This document shows, in pieces, positions 7,215-7,375 of a stretch of DNA of 7,375 bases. A program made the translations under genes and the position numbers. Position 1 is the first letter of the stretch, and each line of letters begins with the position of its first letter. The notes beneath the pieces are model-generated. The model did no database searches and was not told the DNA's origin. It was given only the letters and a program-made list of their open reading frames with translations. The stretch lies in assembly GCA_030430345.1 (NCBI GenBank), contig JAUIFT010000110.1:1-7375 (forward strand). Reading direction: 5' to 3'. This DNA is from Calditrichia bacterium. GTDB taxonomy: Bacteria > Calditrichota > Calditrichia > RBG-13-44-9 > J042.

Positions 7215-7375
7215 TTATTGCTGCTTTGCTAAAATATATTCAAGGATGCGCTGAGCAACCGGCACGCCTTCGTCCGGATTATTGATCAGGTAATGATGAT
7301 GGATACCAGGATTTGTATTGATCTCATTAATGACCCCGCCTACTTTTTCCAGGGGTTGGGAAACATCCGGGGTGA
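7215..7375 (-). CDS. C-terminal end of an ATP-grasp ligase, cyanophycin-synthetase-like (partial)
   Basis: Only the last 52 codons and a TAA stop are in the window; the first complete codon ends at 7373. The translation reads TPDVSQPLEKVGGVINEINT, then NPGIHHHYLI and a tail ending ILAKQQ. TPDxSxPLxxxGGxxxExN followed by xPG is how the end of the ATP-grasp domain looks in cyanophycin synthetase and related ligases (also GshAB/RimK relatives), with the E-x-N metal-binding motif in NEINTN. There is no Mur-ligase domain after it: the protein stops about 30 residues later, so it is unlike full cyanophycin synthetase. An amide-forming ligase acting on an amino acid or peptide is the best guess. Its gene lies just upstream of the ATP-grasp gene at 6014-7189, in the same direction. 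Confidence 0.75.
   Translation of the reverse strand, partial: TPDVSQPLEKVGGVINEINTNPGIHHHYLINNPDEGVPVAQRILEYILAKQQ

Overview
The window is a stretch of a bacterial surface-polysaccharide (exopolysaccharide, capsule or O-antigen-like) locus. All six supported genes lie on the minus strand, so the biological order runs from high to low coordinates. It suggests a Gram-negative-type bacterium with a Wzx/Wzy-style pathway, of moderate GC by eye. Nothing in the sequence allows a firm taxonomic call; an under-sampled phylum is a guess only.

From right to left: (1) 7215-7375 is the last 52 codons of an ATP-grasp ligase that resembles the end of the cyanophycin-synthetase ATP-grasp domain. (2) 6014-7189 is a stand-alone ATP-grasp ligase of about 391 aa. 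(3) 5693-6013 is an AT-rich gap of 321 nt without a convincing gene; it holds a candidate sigma70 promoter and a small hairpin. (4) 4364-5692 is a multi-pass Wzy/WaaL-type O-antigen polymerase or ligase. (5) 2955-4364 is a GT-B glycosyltransferase whose start shares one base with the preceding stop (TAATG). (6) 1175-2926 is an unusual fusion of a complete ATP-grasp ligase with a complete low-molecular-weight protein tyrosine phosphatase. (7) 1-1072 is the N-terminal three quarters of a Wzx-like polysaccharide flippase, running off the left edge, with a 9-bp inverted repeat in its leader.

How they may work together: the glycosyltransferase builds a lipid-linked repeat unit, the flippase exports it, and the Wzy-like protein polymerises or ligates it in the periplasm. 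LMW phosphatases of such loci (Wzb type) normally dephosphorylate a BY-kinase that controls chain length; here that activity is fused to an ATP-grasp ligase. Three ATP-grasp enzymes within about 6 kb suggest that an amino acid, short peptide or other carboxylate is joined by amide bonds to the glycan or to a precursor. That is inference. The fusion and the ATP-grasp set are the most notable content.

No rRNA, tRNA, CRISPR, insertion sequence or clear rho-independent terminator was seen.
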